Shown here piece after piece: positions 6,954 to 14,948 of a DNA stretch of 28,710 nt. Under the pieces are notes generated by a model. It searched no databases, was not told the DNA's origin, and worked only from the letters and a program-made list of their open reading frames with translations. The stretch spans positions 1-28,710 of IMG/VR virus record IMGVR_UViG_3300044809_000120, one strand, 5' to 3'. The translations under genes were made by a program, and so were the position numbers. Positions within the stretch are counted from its first letter, which is position 1. Each line of letters starts with the position of its first letter. This DNA comes from a virus.

Positions 6954-8290
6954 ACCCCGGTCAGGGCTTTGGTGTCGCTGCCCTCGTCCGGCGAGCCAGT
7001 GGGGTCGTCCTCGTCATCATCAGGGTCTAGGGGGTCATCGGCTGGCTTCGCGGGTGGGGCGTTCGGGTCAGCCAAGTTGTCCAAGGTGGTCGTGTTGGCT
7101 GGGACGTACATCTGCTGACCAAGCTGGTCAGGCAGTTCGTCGTCGCCATACATGGCGCGGACCTCGTCCATGGTCCACCACTTGTTGACGCCCTTCTCGG
7201 CGGCTTTGAGCTTGGCGTCGACGTCCTCGGGGACGGGGTTCTCAAACTCCAGCTCGAGGGTCGGGTCGTAGACGCTGACCAACGTGGCTTGAATCTGCCG
7301 AGTGAACTGCCGGACGCGGGGCAGGATGTTGATCATGGCGTGCAAGTAGAAGGCGGCGTCCATGTTGGCGCGGTTGACGTTCTCGGTCATGCCGAGGATG
7401 CCGGGGCTGACTCGGAACATGGCCAGAATCTCGTCCTTGCTGAACTTCCGACTGTCCAGGAAGTCCAGGTCGGACTGGCTCATCATCATGTTCTTGACGT
7501 CGCCACCCTCGATGAGCAGTGGCTTGAACGCGTTCTCGGCACCCGTGTGCTCATCGCTGAACTGCTGTTTCCAACGCTCATACGTCTCGTTATCCATGGC
7601 GTTGCCGTCCTTGGTGCTGAACACCAGGCTTGGGCGGGCGTTGTTCGCGAAGAAGCGACGGTTCCACTCCTTCATCTGCTCATCGGTGTCGATGGCGGCC
7701 GCGGAGGCTGAGATGACCGAGCGGCCGATGTACGGGTTGTTGGGGTCGGGGTTGAGGTCGCGGATGAACGCCGCGATCGGGAACTTCTGCTGACCCATCT
7801 TGACGATGCTGTCCATGTAGTTGTCGCCCAGTACGAAGGTGACCTTGTGGGCCGGCAGGACCTGCAAGGCATCGGGTAGTCGGCCCGGCGACGGGATAAA
7901 CGGCACGCCACCCTTCAGCATCAGGACGTAGCTCTCGCCCACCAGGTTCATGTAGGTGAAGTGGAGCTGGCGCAGCTGCTCGCCGGTATGGGCGAAGTTG
8001 GGCTCATCCAGCAGGTCGAGCAGGTCGTGGTCGATGATCTCTTCCCGCTCGCCGTCCTTCTGCTTGCGGTAGAGCTTCATGTTCACGGCGGCACACGGGT
8101 CAGCGATGGACGTGTTGGCGGCGTAGACCCAGCCGGCGTTGGCAGCCAGCTTCTCGGACTTTGAGTCGAAATTCCTCAGCCGACCGCTAGCGGCGTCCCA
8201 GCCGTCCAGCATGCTCAGAGGCGGGATGAACTCCTTGGCTCTGCTGCCGAGGATTGCTTTTGCTAGTCGGATGCGTAAGGGTGCTGCCAT
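6938..8290 (-). CDS. Portal protein
   Basis: A 450-residue HK97/phi3626-type portal: N-terminal region with PPLSMLDGWDAASGRL, the typical FANNARPSLVFSTKDGN segment, then SDLDFLDSRKFSKDEILAMFRVSPGILGM (family motif D.df...rk.s..eI...f.vpp..lG). It is followed by a helical crown and a long acidic, disordered C-terminus that ends in VKKKT. It forms the dodecameric DNA channel at one capsid vertex. There is no good Shine-Dalgarno at the ATG at 8290. A plus-strand gene diverges from it 51 bases upstream. The stop lies only two codons after a slippery heptamer leading into the MuF frame. Confidence 0.92.
   Translation of the reverse strand: MAAPLRIRLAKAILGSRAKEFIPPLSMLDGWDAASGRLRNFDSKSEKLAANAGWVYAANTSIADPCAAVNMKLYRKQKDGEREEIIDHDLLDLLDEPNFAHTGEQLRQLHFTYMNLVGESYVLMLKGGVPFIPSPGRLPDALQVLPAHKVTFVLGDNYMDSIVKMGQQKFPIAAFIRDLNPDPNNPYIGRSVISASAAAIDTDEQMKEWNRRFFANNARPSLVFSTKDGNAMDNETYERWKQQFSDEHTGAENAFKPLLIEGGDVKNMMMSQSDLDFLDSRKFSKDEILAMFRVSPGILGMTENVNRANMDAAFYLHAMINILPRVRQFTRQIQATLVSVYDPTLELEFENPVPEDVDAKLKAAEKGVNKWWTMDEVRAMYGDDELPDQLGQQMYVPANTTTLDNLADPNAPPAKPADDPLDPDDDEDDPTGSPDEGSDTKALTGVKKKT
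6944..6956 (-). promoter_or_regulatory. Predicted -1 ribosomal frameshift site joining portal to MuF
   Basis: On the minus strand the portal frame reads GTA AAA AAA AAG ACC TGA, with nine adenines at 6953-6945. The last seven bases before ACC form A AAA AAG (6950-6944), the strongest known bacterial -1 slippery heptamer. A -1 shift replaces the stop at 6940-6938 with the open MuF frame. Transcriptional slippage on the A9 run is an alternative mechanism. I could not compute a downstream stimulatory structure. Confidence 0.75.
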
Positions 8291-8341
8291 GTGTATGTGA
8301 TTATGGTTTTATCGTAACACGGGAATCACAAAACAGGACTG

Positions 8342-9028
8342 GTGAATTGGTTATGGCAAAGTGGCTTGGAGGAAGCAGCGCGAAACCGAAGAGACGGTCA
8401 CATGAGTAGACGACAACTCCTTCGCCGTGCTGCTGCTGTCCGCGAGCGCAGGGGGCAAGAGCAGCGGCGCCTAGAGCATGGCTTCAAAGTGCGCCTCGCG
8501 CTGCTCAATGCCGGGGTCGTGCTAGTGGCAGCCTTTCTCGGGGTGTACGGGGCAAGCTATTCGGCCATTCGGGGCGCTGATCGTCAGGTGCAGGCGCAGG
8601 CTACCTTGAACCAGGAGAACTTCAGGCAGAACCAACGACAGCTCGCCTATACAGGCGTATTAGGGGCGCAGGATGCGCTCTCTAAGTTCGAGTACAGTCT
8701 CGTAACAACCCGCTATCTCCGAGGCGACGGGCAGAGGAATGCACTGCGAGACCATGCACGCGGTCTCTTTGTGCGAATGGCCAGTGCGAACCAGCGGCTG
8801 TCTTTGGTGACGACGCCCACCTTTGCGAGCGCGGGTCAGAAGCTGGCCGTGTGGCACCAGAAATACGTGGTTGCACTACTTCGGGTCCTGCAGAAACGCG
8901 TGGGCCCGCAATTCAAACACACCGTGCCACCCTTCAGCAAAAGGATATTTGGCATTTCGTATCGACTCAGCCAAGCCAGTCATGCTTTCTTACTCGCAGC
9001 TAAGTCCGACGTCGACCCAGGCACTTAG
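8342..9028 (+). CDS. Plus-strand membrane-anchored helical protein (moron between terminase and portal)
   Basis: A 228-residue protein from GTG at 8342; an ATG at 8402 (MSRRQLLRRAA) is an alternative start. It has an Arg-rich N-terminus, one transmembrane helix at about residues 51-70 (LALLNAGVVLVAAFLGVYGA), then a soluble helical domain beginning with a Gln-rich coiled coil (VQAQATLNQENFRQNQRQ). It interrupts the late operon in opposite orientation, and its TAG overlaps the terminase TAA in TTAG at 9025-9028. Function is unknown. The architecture recurs at 20492 and 25982 and would suit a lysogenic membrane or immunity protein. Confidence 0.7.
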   Translation: MNWLWQSGLEEAARNRRDGHMSRRQLLRRAAAVRERRGQEQRRLEHGFKVRLALLNAGVVLVAAFLGVYGASYSAIRGADRQVQAQATLNQENFRQNQRQLAYTGVLGAQDALSKFEYSLVTTRYLRGDGQRNALRDHARGLFVRMASANQRLSLVTTPTFASAGQKLAVWHQKYVVALLRVLQKRVGPQFKHTVPPFSKRIFGISYRLSQASHAFLLAAKSDVDPGT

Positions 9029-10233
9029 GCCGTTCGCACCCGGAAGACCGGCTTCGGCTTGCCCAACACCGTCATCACCGCGTACCGCTCCATGTCGCAG
9101 GCATCGTCGTTCTCTTTGATGGGCTCATCCAGAGCGTTGTCGTTCTTGTCGACCTTCCACGAGTAGTTTTCCTTCTCCCAGGCCAGGTCTTCGCAGGACG
9201 GGTCCATCGTCAGCCGGCCCTGCGCCAAGAGCGACTTGCACTTGTTGATGCCCTCCAGCACCGAGCCCGCGCCCTTCACGACAGCTTCCAGGCGGAGGCC
9301 GAGCTGGCGGTTGAGTGTGTCGATGGCAAGGGGGTCTTCGGAGTCAGCCACCTGGATGTCGAGCCGAGTAGCGCCGATGAGGTCCTTGACCGCCTGCTTG
9401 CGCTGCTCGTCGCTCAGCTTGCGTTTGTAGACCATGCGGTCGACGTGGATTGAATCGTCCGAGCCGATGGCCAGGATGCCAGCGCTGAATGGGTGGTTGT
9501 AGCCGAAGTCGATGCTGAGCGCCCACCTGACAGGCGTGAACGGGCACGGCTTGATGTGCCTATCGCGGTTGAACTCCTCGTAGATGAGCCCTTCCATCTT
9601 GTGGTACTCGGCCAACATCTCCTGAGCGAACTGAGTGGCGGTCATCTCCGAGCGCATCTCGTCCAGCTCGTCGGTGCTCAGGTACGGGTTGTCGAAGCTG
9701 TTGAAGTGGAAGACCTCGTAGTTGGTGTTGGTCTTCGATAGAAGCTCGAGCCGGTAGAGCGACTTGTAGCCCTTCGGCGTGCCCATGAACAGAGCCGCGC
9801 CACGGTAGTCCGCCAAGGTTGCCCGGATGATCTCGCGCCAGTGCTTCTCGAACGCACGCATTGAGTCCAGCTCATCAAGCACCACGAGGCTGTACTTCTT
9901 GCCACGGGCGGTCTCGATGTTCTCCCAGCCAAACAACCGGATGCGGTTCTCCGTGCCGTCAGGGCGCAGCAGGGTGACCTCCAGGCGCTGCTCGTTGTGG
10001 CTGACGTAGTTGGTGGTGCCGATGACCTTGTCCACCAGCTCGACCCACACAATGTCCCTGGCTTGGTCACGGGTCGTGGCGAAGTAAGCCACGGGGCCGG
10101 GTTCGAACAGAGCGGCGCCGACCATCTCCTCGACGGCGTAGGTCGTCTTGCCGAAGCGGCGGCCGCAGCGAAGGACCTTGAAGCGCGCCCTACTCTTCGC
10201 TATCTGTCTTTGCGCGGCGTGTAGTTGTGCCAT
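9025..10233 (-). CDS. terL: Terminase large subunit
   Basis: A 402-residue packaging motor. The ATPase part has Walker A GRRFGKT at residues 24-30 and Walker B LVVLDELD with Asp120-Glu121, followed by the coupling motif MGTPKGYKSLY. The C-terminal RNase H-like nuclease starts at WALSIDFGYNHPF with catalytic Asp242 and continues through VADSEDPLAI. It pumps DNA into the prohead through the portal and cuts it. The start overlaps the end of the terminase small subunit-like gene by 44 bases. Confidence 0.95.
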   Translation of the reverse strand: MAQLHAAQRQIAKSRARFKVLRCGRRFGKTTYAVEEMVGAALFEPGPVAYFATTRDQARDIVWVELVDKVIGTTNYVSHNEQRLEVTLLRPDGTENRIRLFGWENIETARGKKYSLVVLDELDSMRAFEKHWREIIRATLADYRGAALFMGTPKGYKSLYRLELLSKTNTNYEVFHFNSFDNPYLSTDELDEMRSEMTATQFAQEMLAEYHKMEGLIYEEFNRDRHIKPCPFTPVRWALSIDFGYNHPFSAGILAIGSDDSIHVDRMVYKRKLSDEQRKQAVKDLIGATRLDIQVADSEDPLAIDTLNRQLGLRLEAVVKGAGSVLEGINKCKSLLAQGRLTMDPSCEDLAWEKENYSWKVDKNDNALDEPIKENDDACDMERYAVMTVLGKPKPVFRVRTA

Positions 10234-10649
10234 CTAGTCTTCGTTTGAGCACTGCGCCGTCGAGGCCGACAGGCATCAGTGGAGCGCCATCCGCGCCCGT
10301 TACTTCCACCTTGGTTCCGTAGCCGTACTTGGCTAGGGCATCGAACGCTCTGACGTCGCCGTTCTGAGCGCGGGTAATGAGCACCTTGATGATGGCCTTC
10401 ACTGGTGCGCCCTTTTCCTGCACCCAACCCTTCGTCGGGTGCTGCACCCACTGCTCGAATCTCATCGTTTAGCAGGTTCTGGATGTGGGTGCTCAGGTGC
10501 ACAGTCCCAGGCTTCGCGCCCTCTGGATTTCCCGACTGGCCCGGCTTGAAGCGTGTCTTCTTGCCAACTGCAGGGTCCACGCCGCCGTTGAGCAGTTTCT
10601 TGGATTCGTTCGACGCCTGCTTCACGCCTGCCTTTTTGGGTGCTGCCAT
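10190..10649 (-). CDS. Terminase small subunit-like protein, reading frame interrupted
   Basis: Two overlapping same-strand frames together make one plausible protein. Frame 1 from the ATG at 10649 gives MAAPKKAGVKQ...TRFKPGQSGNPEGAKPG, the N-terminal motif of DUF5681-type phage proteins, and is convincing up to LSTHIQNLLNDE. Frame 2, shifted by +1, carries on with FEQWVQHPTKGW and APVKAIIKVLITRAQNGDVRAFDALAKYGYG, ending at 10190. After residue 63, frame 1 turns into Arg/Gln/Ser-rich sequence that looks non-coding. The join is at about 10460-10456. A sequencing error, a true mutation or a programmed +1 shift could explain it. Position just upstream of terL supports a DNA-recognition subunit. 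Confidence 0.65.
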
Positions 10650-10658
10650 TCTGCAATC

Positions 10659-10688
10659 TACTTATGCACGTGGGGCGTCATAAGTCAA
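10659..10688 (-). promoter_or_regulatory. Probable promoter of the late operon (minus strand)
   Basis: On the minus strand, TTGACT (10688-10683) and TAAGTA (10664-10659) are separated by 18 bases and lie just ahead of the first late gene (ATG at 10649). There is no Shine-Dalgarno, so the first gene may be translated from a very short leader. The opposite strand of the same gap carries the start of a plus-strand cargo gene, so the gap is a divergent promoter region. Confidence 0.5.
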
Positions 10689-10695
10689 GGCATGC

Positions 10696-10701
10696 TAACC
10701 T
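10696..10701 (+). promoter_or_regulatory. Leaderless -10 box TAACCT for the gene at 10708
   Basis: TAACCT is followed by exactly six bases and then GTG, so the transcript would begin at the start codon. The same TAnnnT-N6/7-start arrangement recurs at 11888, 12250, 14937, 20479, 20992, 24244 and 26960. No convincing -35 is present. Confidence 0.55.
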
Positions 10702-10707
10702 AGGCTC

Positions 10708-11223
10708 GTGAAGCACCACCGCGACGAACTGCCTAGCGAGGTTCAGGCACGGCTGATCGTTGAACAGGCACTGAAGCAAGCTGTGCCAGACGACAAATTG
10801 CGCGGCATCCTGACGGTCAACTTCGACTTTAAGATCGAAGAGGCGAGTCAGCGTTCTAGATCTCACAAAGGTCAACACTCGCCGTACACCATCGACGTCC
10901 CAGAACTTTACGCCTCTCACAATATGCGATTAGGTTTTTTCCTCGAAATCGTTCTCGCCATAGGCGCACTCATAGCCGCTGTTCCTATAGCGATTGCTGT
11001 TTGGCCAAACCACGGGCCGACGCACTCCTGGCTGTTCTTTGCGGCACCAGTCTTGGGGGGTGCGATCGCCCTAGTACTTGGCCGAGAGGTCAGCCAGTGG
11101 CACGCAGCCACGCGGACGGCGCGTGCTCGCTCGACAGCATTGGCCCTAAGCGTCGGAGCGCTTACTTCTATGCAGAAGACTCTCATAGAGCAACTCGAAC
11201 GGTCGCCGGACGAGGACGAGTAG
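10708..11223 (+). CDS. Two-pass membrane protein, unknown function
   Basis: A 171-residue protein from a leaderless GTG. The first 75 residues are soluble and charged (EVQARLIVEQALKQAVPDDKLRGILTV). Two transmembrane helices follow (LGFFLEIVLAIGALIAAVPIAIAV and SWLFFAAPVLGGAIALVLG), then a cytosolic-looking helical tail ending in EDE. It is first of a pair with the gene at 11230 (6-base gap). No family is recognised. It resembles small lysogenically expressed membrane proteins in its position at the edge of the late operon and its own promoter. Confidence 0.7.
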   Translation: MKHHRDELPSEVQARLIVEQALKQAVPDDKLRGILTVNFDFKIEEASQRSRSHKGQHSPYTIDVPELYASHNMRLGFFLEIVLAIGALIAAVPIAIAVWPNHGPTHSWLFFAAPVLGGAIALVLGREVSQWHAATRTARARSTALALSVGALTSMQKTLIEQLERSPDEDE

Positions 11224-11229
11224 ACGGTC

Positions 11230-11568
11230 GTGGCGTCCTCGAAGGACAAAGAATACCTGACTGCCATCTCCCGGCTGTCTGATCAGATAAATGGTCTTGT
11301 GGCGGAACAGAAGAACATCACCGACAGGGCCTCGAGATCGACACGGCGCGTAGCATGGGCGGGGGTCGCTACGACCCTTTTATCGTCTGTGATTACGGGT
11401 TTCGTCGTTTATACGACCCGTTCGCGTATCGACTGTCTTGACGAGCAGACGAAAGCGCAGACCTTGATGCATAAGTTCGGTGTTGAGGCTTGGGAGCCGC
11501 TCAAGACGTCGGACCCAGTCGAGAAGCATTGCGCCATCAATCTGTATGTGAAGAATCACACCTCCTAA
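11230..11568 (+). CDS. Single-pass membrane protein with coiled-coil N-terminus
   Basis: A 112-residue protein from GTG: a cytosolic coiled coil (YLTAISRLSDQINGLVAEQKNI), an Arg patch, one transmembrane helix (VAWAGVATTLLSSVITGFVVY), and a short outer part with two Cys residues. It starts six bases after the preceding stop and has no -10 box of its own, so it is co-transcribed with the two-pass protein and may be its partner. Function is unknown. Confidence 0.65.
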   Translation: MASSKDKEYLTAISRLSDQINGLVAEQKNITDRASRSTRRVAWAGVATTLLSSVITGFVVYTTRSRIDCLDEQTKAQTLMHKFGVEAWEPLKTSDPVEKHCAINLYVKNHTS

Positions 11569-11633
11569 AGGCGGCCACTCCCCCGCTCTGCCATGGTGCG
11601 CGCTTAAGAGAGTCCCCTCACCCCTGTTACTAA

Positions 11634-11661
11634 ACTCCCCTGCTGAGTGGGGAAGGGGAGT
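11634..11661 (+). other. GC-rich hairpin after the membrane-protein pair
   Basis: Perfect 8-bp stem ACTCCCCT / AGGGGAGT around a 12-base loop, 65 bases after the stop at 11568. The sequence that follows (GCGTTCG) is not a U run, so termination is uncertain. Nothing else is recognisable between 11569 and 11700. Confidence 0.35.
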
Positions 11662-11744
11662 GCGTTCGCATTCCGTTCAGTTATGCATTGGGAGAGTAAC
11701 CATGGGATAATGGAGATAACACGATAGAACGGAGGTGAGGCTTT

Positions 11745-11819
11745 ATGGAAGTCGCACTATGCATCATTGGCGTTTGCCAACTCATTGTCATATTCCTTCA
11801 GTACCTAACCATGAGGTGA
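11745..11819 (+). CDS. 24-residue hydrophobic peptide, type I toxin-like
   Basis: A short ORF preceded by GGAGGTGAGG with proper spacing. The peptide has two acidic/neutral N-terminal residues, a hydrophobic membrane-length core (ALCIIGVCQLIVIFLQYL) and a C-terminal Arg. A possible -10 box GATAAT lies at 11706-11711. A 9-bp hairpin follows at 11842-11871. Small membrane peptides with strong ribosome-binding sites are typical of type I toxins and small holin-like toxins. No antisense RNA could be established, so the toxin idea is speculative. Confidence 0.4.
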   Translation: MEVALCIIGVCQLIVIFLQYLTMR

Positions 11820-11841
11820 CCTGATGGGCACGGCACAGAGA

Positions 11842-11871
11842 GAGCCCTCGGACTGCTTGGTTCGAGGGCTC
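11842..11871 (+). terminator. Hairpin downstream of the small peptide, possible terminator
   Basis: Perfect 9-bp stem GAGCCCTCG / CGAGGGCTC with a 12-base loop, 22 bases after the peptide stop. It lacks a U run on the plus strand (followed by CTCGCTCTC), so it may be an attenuated terminator or a 3' stabilising structure. Confidence 0.4.
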
Positions 11872-11900
11872 CTCGCTCTCTGCGGTCTACGCTGACGCGT

Positions 11901-12245
11901 GTGAGACGCAGACAGCGGCAGCCGAAGGACGAGGATGGATCCGAGGCGGAATGGCAACTTCCGGACACTCACGAGGTCCTGGAACATCCGTTGGTGCGCG
12001 AGGCCTTCAGCGACCCGCGCTATCGGCACCTGCAAAACTTCGGCAACTTCGAAGACCTGGAGCCTGAACAGGCCGGCTATGACCGCGCCATGACACTGCA
12101 GGCGCTAGCTGCCGTCTACTCCATCCGCTCGGCGGAGAAGACGAGTTCGGCCTTGTCTCGGGCCACGTGGGCACTCGTGGCTGCAACCGGTGCCCTGGTG
12201 CTTGTCACCGTGGCCCTCGTCGTGGTCACGGTCCTGAACGCGTAG
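11901..12245 (+). CDS. Tail-anchored membrane protein, 114 residues
   Basis: From a GTG placed seven bases after TACGCT (11888-11893), consistent with a leaderless mRNA. The N-terminal 80 residues are soluble and acidic (EHPLVREAFSDPRYRHLQNFGNFEDLEPEQAGYDRAM). The C-terminus is a single transmembrane helix (WALVAATGALVLVTVALVVVTVL) with only two residues after it. A C-tail anchor places the soluble part in the cytosol. It directly precedes the restriction cassette. Function is unknown. Confidence 0.65.
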   Translation: MRRRQRQPKDEDGSEAEWQLPDTHEVLEHPLVREAFSDPRYRHLQNFGNFEDLEPEQAGYDRAMTLQALAAVYSIRSAEKTSSALSRATWALVAATGALVLVTVALVVVTVLNA

Positions 12246-12261
12246 CACTTACACTCCCGCT

Positions 12262-12336
12262 ATGTCGGACCACCGACCGCACGTATGTTCGAGTGGCTGG
12301 GCGAGTCGCCGTCGTCCTGTCGGCGGGACCTTCTAA
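12262..12336 (+). CDS. Putative 24-residue leaderless leader ORF before the methyltransferase
   Basis: ATG at 12262 lies six bases after TACACT (12250-12255), so the cassette transcript would start on this codon. The ORF (MSDHRPHVCSSGW...) is basic and ends with TAA at 12334-12336, inside the sequence TTCTAAGGTC that also supplies the Shine-Dalgarno of the methyltransferase ATG at 12348. Its translation could therefore control or couple the methyltransferase. Peptide function is not implied. Confidence 0.4.
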   Translation: MSDHRPHVCSSGWASRRRPVGGTF

Positions 12337-12347
12337 GGTCTGGTGAC

Positions 12348-14024
12348 ATGGGACTCCTGCCTGGTGACAGCATCGAGCTGCGCAAGGCACGGGGCGCGTT
12401 CTTCACGGCGCCGGCCATCGCGGAGCACATGGCGGCGTACGCCATCAACGGCAACCCTGAGGCGAAGGTCCTCGACCCGACCTGCGGCGAGGCCATCTTC
12501 CTCCTGAGCGCTGGGCGTCAGTTGAAGGCCTTGGGACGCCAGACGGGCGACCTTGATGAGCAGCTCTATGGCGTCGACCTGCACGAGTCGTCGCTCGATG
12601 AAGCCATGCGCTTGCTGGAAGGCGAGGCGTTAGACGCGCATCTGGTTGCCTCAGACTTCTTCGAGGTCGACTCGCCGGACATGCTTGGTTCTCCTATGCC
12701 CTTCATGGACGCCGTGGTGGGAAATCCACCCTTTGTTCGCTACCAAGAGCACACCGGTCGTACCCGCCGACTGTCTCAGGCTGCGGCGCTTCGGCAGGGT
12801 GTGCGACTCAGCGGTCTGGCCTCGTCCTGGGCTGCCAGCCTCGTGCACTCTGCCTCGTTCCTGAAGCCCGAAGGCCGGATTGCAATGGTGCTCCCGGCAG
12901 AGCTTCTGACGGTTGGCTACGCAGAGCCTGTGCGGACCTGGCTCAAGCGCCGCTTCGATCAGGTGCACCTGGTGGTCTTCGAGGAACTCCAGTTCGATGA
13001 CGCGCTGGAGAAGGTCGTCCTGCTACTTGCCGAAGGCACTGGAGGCTGCGAGTCGCTCTCGCTGCACTACGTGCGCGACTCAGCCGACCTGAACACTCCA
13101 AGGCCCTACGGCCACTCGAACGTGACCCTGCCCGCCGAAGGCAAGTGGACTGACCTGCTCATGACGCGTAAGCAGCTCAGGCTCTACAAGCGGGTGGCTG
13201 ATGAGCACTTCGTGCCGCTCGACACCTACGGAACACCCGAGCTAGGAACTGTCACCGGTGCCAACAAGTTCTTCACACTGTCTGAGGACACTCGTCGTGA
13301 GTATGGGCTGCGCGAAGATCAACTGCTGCCTATCAGTCCCCCGGGGACCAAGCACCTGAAGGGCTTGGCGTTTACGTTCCGCCAGTGGCAGGAACTTCGG
13401 GACGCCGGTGAGGCGGTCTGGATGCTGCACCCCACCGAGGGCGACGCCTCGCGAGGACTTGAGCGGTACAAGCAACTTGGGCGCGACCTACGCGTTGACG
13501 AGGCCTACAAGTGCCAGGTACGCCGGCACTGGTGGCTGCCGCCAGCAGTCTCCGCTCCTGACTTGTTCTTCACCTACATGAGCCATCGCTACCCGCGGCT
13601 CATCACAAACTCAGCCAAGACCACCTTCGTGAACTCGATGCACGGCGTACGCCTGCACGAGGGCGTTAGCCGAGAGGTCCGGGCGGCTCTCCCGCTGCTG
13701 TGCCTGAACTCAGCGACCATGATTGGTGCTGAGCGGCATGGGCGCTCGTACGGTGGCGGCATCCTGAAGATGGAGCCGCGTGAAGCCGCCAGACTGCCGC
13801 TGCCATCACCCGAAGTACTCGCCACGGCGTGGGCTGAGCTGAAGCCGATTAAGAGCCAACTCGATCGTAAGTTGCGCGTTGGGCATTGGTCCGAGGTCGT
13901 TAAGCGCGTCGACGCGGCGGTTCTTGGTTCAAGTTGCCAAGTCTCAGAGACTGATGTGGGTAACCTGCTCGAGACTTCCCGCAGTCTGAGAGCCCGACGC
14001 CTTGGACGTGACGAAAGCAGCTGA
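12348..14024 (+). CDS. DNA N6-adenine methyltransferase of a type II-like restriction-modification system
   Basis: A 558-residue protein from the ATG at 12348 (AAGG Shine-Dalgarno); an in-frame ATG at 12285 would add 21 residues. Motif X is RKARGAFFTAP (12-22), SAM-binding motif I is VLDPTCGEAIF (41-51), an acidic residue follows in GVDLHESS (75-82), and the catalytic motif IV is NPPFVRYQ (126-133), the hallmark of adenine-N6 methylases. The long C-terminal half should be a target-recognition domain. It transfers methyl groups from SAM to adenine in the recognition site and so protects phage and host DNA from the nuclease encoded two bases downstream. Confidence 0.88.
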   Translation: MGLLPGDSIELRKARGAFFTAPAIAEHMAAYAINGNPEAKVLDPTCGEAIFLLSAGRQLKALGRQTGDLDEQLYGVDLHESSLDEAMRLLEGEALDAHLVASDFFEVDSPDMLGSPMPFMDAVVGNPPFVRYQEHTGRTRRLSQAAALRQGVRLSGLASSWAASLVHSASFLKPEGRIAMVLPAELLTVGYAEPVRTWLKRRFDQVHLVVFEELQFDDALEKVVLLLAEGTGGCESLSLHYVRDSADLNTPRPYGHSNVTLPAEGKWTDLLMTRKQLRLYKRVADEHFVPLDTYGTPELGTVTGANKFFTLSEDTRREYGLREDQLLPISPPGTKHLKGLAFTFRQWQELRDAGEAVWMLHPTEGDASRGLERYKQLGRDLRVDEAYKCQVRRHWWLPPAVSAPDLFFTYMSHRYPRLITNSAKTTFVNSMHGVRLHEGVSREVRAALPLLCLNSATMIGAERHGRSYGGGILKMEPREAARLPLPSPEVLATAWAELKPIKSQLDRKLRVGHWSEVVKRVDAAVLGSSCQVSETDVGNLLETSRSLRARRLGRDESS

Positions 14025-14026
14025 CC

Positions 14027-14920
14027 TTGGTTAGCGAGTTGCCCGATGACCAGACTCGGGTCGAGGCAGTGGTGGGCCACCCGCTGGAGAAGTTCAACGC
14101 TCTGTGTGAACTGATTCAAACCGGTGTCACGACGTTCCAGGCGGTGGAGGCGAACTTCCTTGACCTCATCTGGTGCATGGACACGTACCGCATCAGGCAG
14201 GTCATCCCGCGAGGTATGGGCAATCCAAAGACTAAGAACCTGTCGCGGAAGCTCGATGCCATCTATCGCGGGAAGGGCAACTACTTCTCGACCATCTCGG
14301 CCTTGATCCTTGGCCAGATGACTACCAGCGAACTGGCGTCGCGCAGCAATGTGTGGGGGTTCTCGCAACCACACCAGATCGACATCGCTTGGCCGGCGCG
14401 CGACCAGAGGCCGCTGCAAGACCCCCTGATCTGCTGCGAAGCAAAGCTGACAGGCGCTCCCCCATACGAAGGCAACGAGGGCAGAGGCCCGATGGACGAC
14501 TGGAGCAACCGGCGTAAGGAACTGAAGTTCCAGGCCACCGACCTCAAGCTCTATCGCAACGCGGCCAACACAGCCATCTTCAACTGGGACTTGTGGCGAC
14601 GAAGCGCTCCCCCACATGTCTACTCGCTGTGGGCGGCCCGCATCCTGAAGCCGACTGACGTTCCGAAGATGATCAAGGAAGCGCAGGTGCTCACGTCGAC
14701 GTACTCCGATGGCGTGGGCATCTATGCCTTCCGCCCGCGAGATGATGGTCCGGGGTACGAACCGGCACCGCTTTCCAGGGGCGTCAACGAGCGCGTGACC
14801 AGCCTCGACAGTGTCTTGGCCATGGTTTCAGCGCAGATCAGCCAGATCATGGCTGAGAACAACAACCGCGTGCCGGAGCCGGTGACACCACCAGCGCACG
14901 TGGCGTCTGACGACGTCTAG
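14027..14920 (+). CDS. Putative restriction endonuclease, PD-(D/E)XK type
   Basis: A 297-residue protein starting at TTG two bases after the methyltransferase stop, so translation is coupled. A PD-(D/E)XK core is visible: HQIDIAW with Asp119, then PLICCEAKLTG with Glu138 and Lys140, the E-x-K metal-binding strand. The helical N-terminal half may recognise DNA. Pairing with an adenine methyltransferase makes this the cognate restriction enzyme. The family is not one I can name and cleavage specificity cannot be read from the sequence. The long minus-strand frame at 13589-14617 is a shadow. Confidence 0.75.
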   Translation: MVSELPDDQTRVEAVVGHPLEKFNALCELIQTGVTTFQAVEANFLDLIWCMDTYRIRQVIPRGMGNPKTKNLSRKLDAIYRGKGNYFSTISALILGQMTTSELASRSNVWGFSQPHQIDIAWPARDQRPLQDPLICCEAKLTGAPPYEGNEGRGPMDDWSNRRKELKFQATDLKLYRNAANTAIFNWDLWRRSAPPHVYSLWAARILKPTDVPKMIKEAQVLTSTYSDGVGIYAFRPRDDGPGYEPAPLSRGVNERVTSLDSVLAMVSAQISQIMAENNNRVPEPVTPPAHVASDDV

Positions 14921-14948
14921 GTGCGTTGCCAGCGGTTACAGTGCCCGG

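Noticed and set aside
10200-10649. The 149-residue frame taken as one intact terminase small subunit
   Set aside because: Only its first 63 residues are protein-like; the rest resembles out-of-frame sequence while the +1 frame carries the conserved continuation.
13589-14617. 342-codon minus-strand ORF
   Set aside because: Antisense to the methyltransferase and nuclease genes, both of which have clear motifs.
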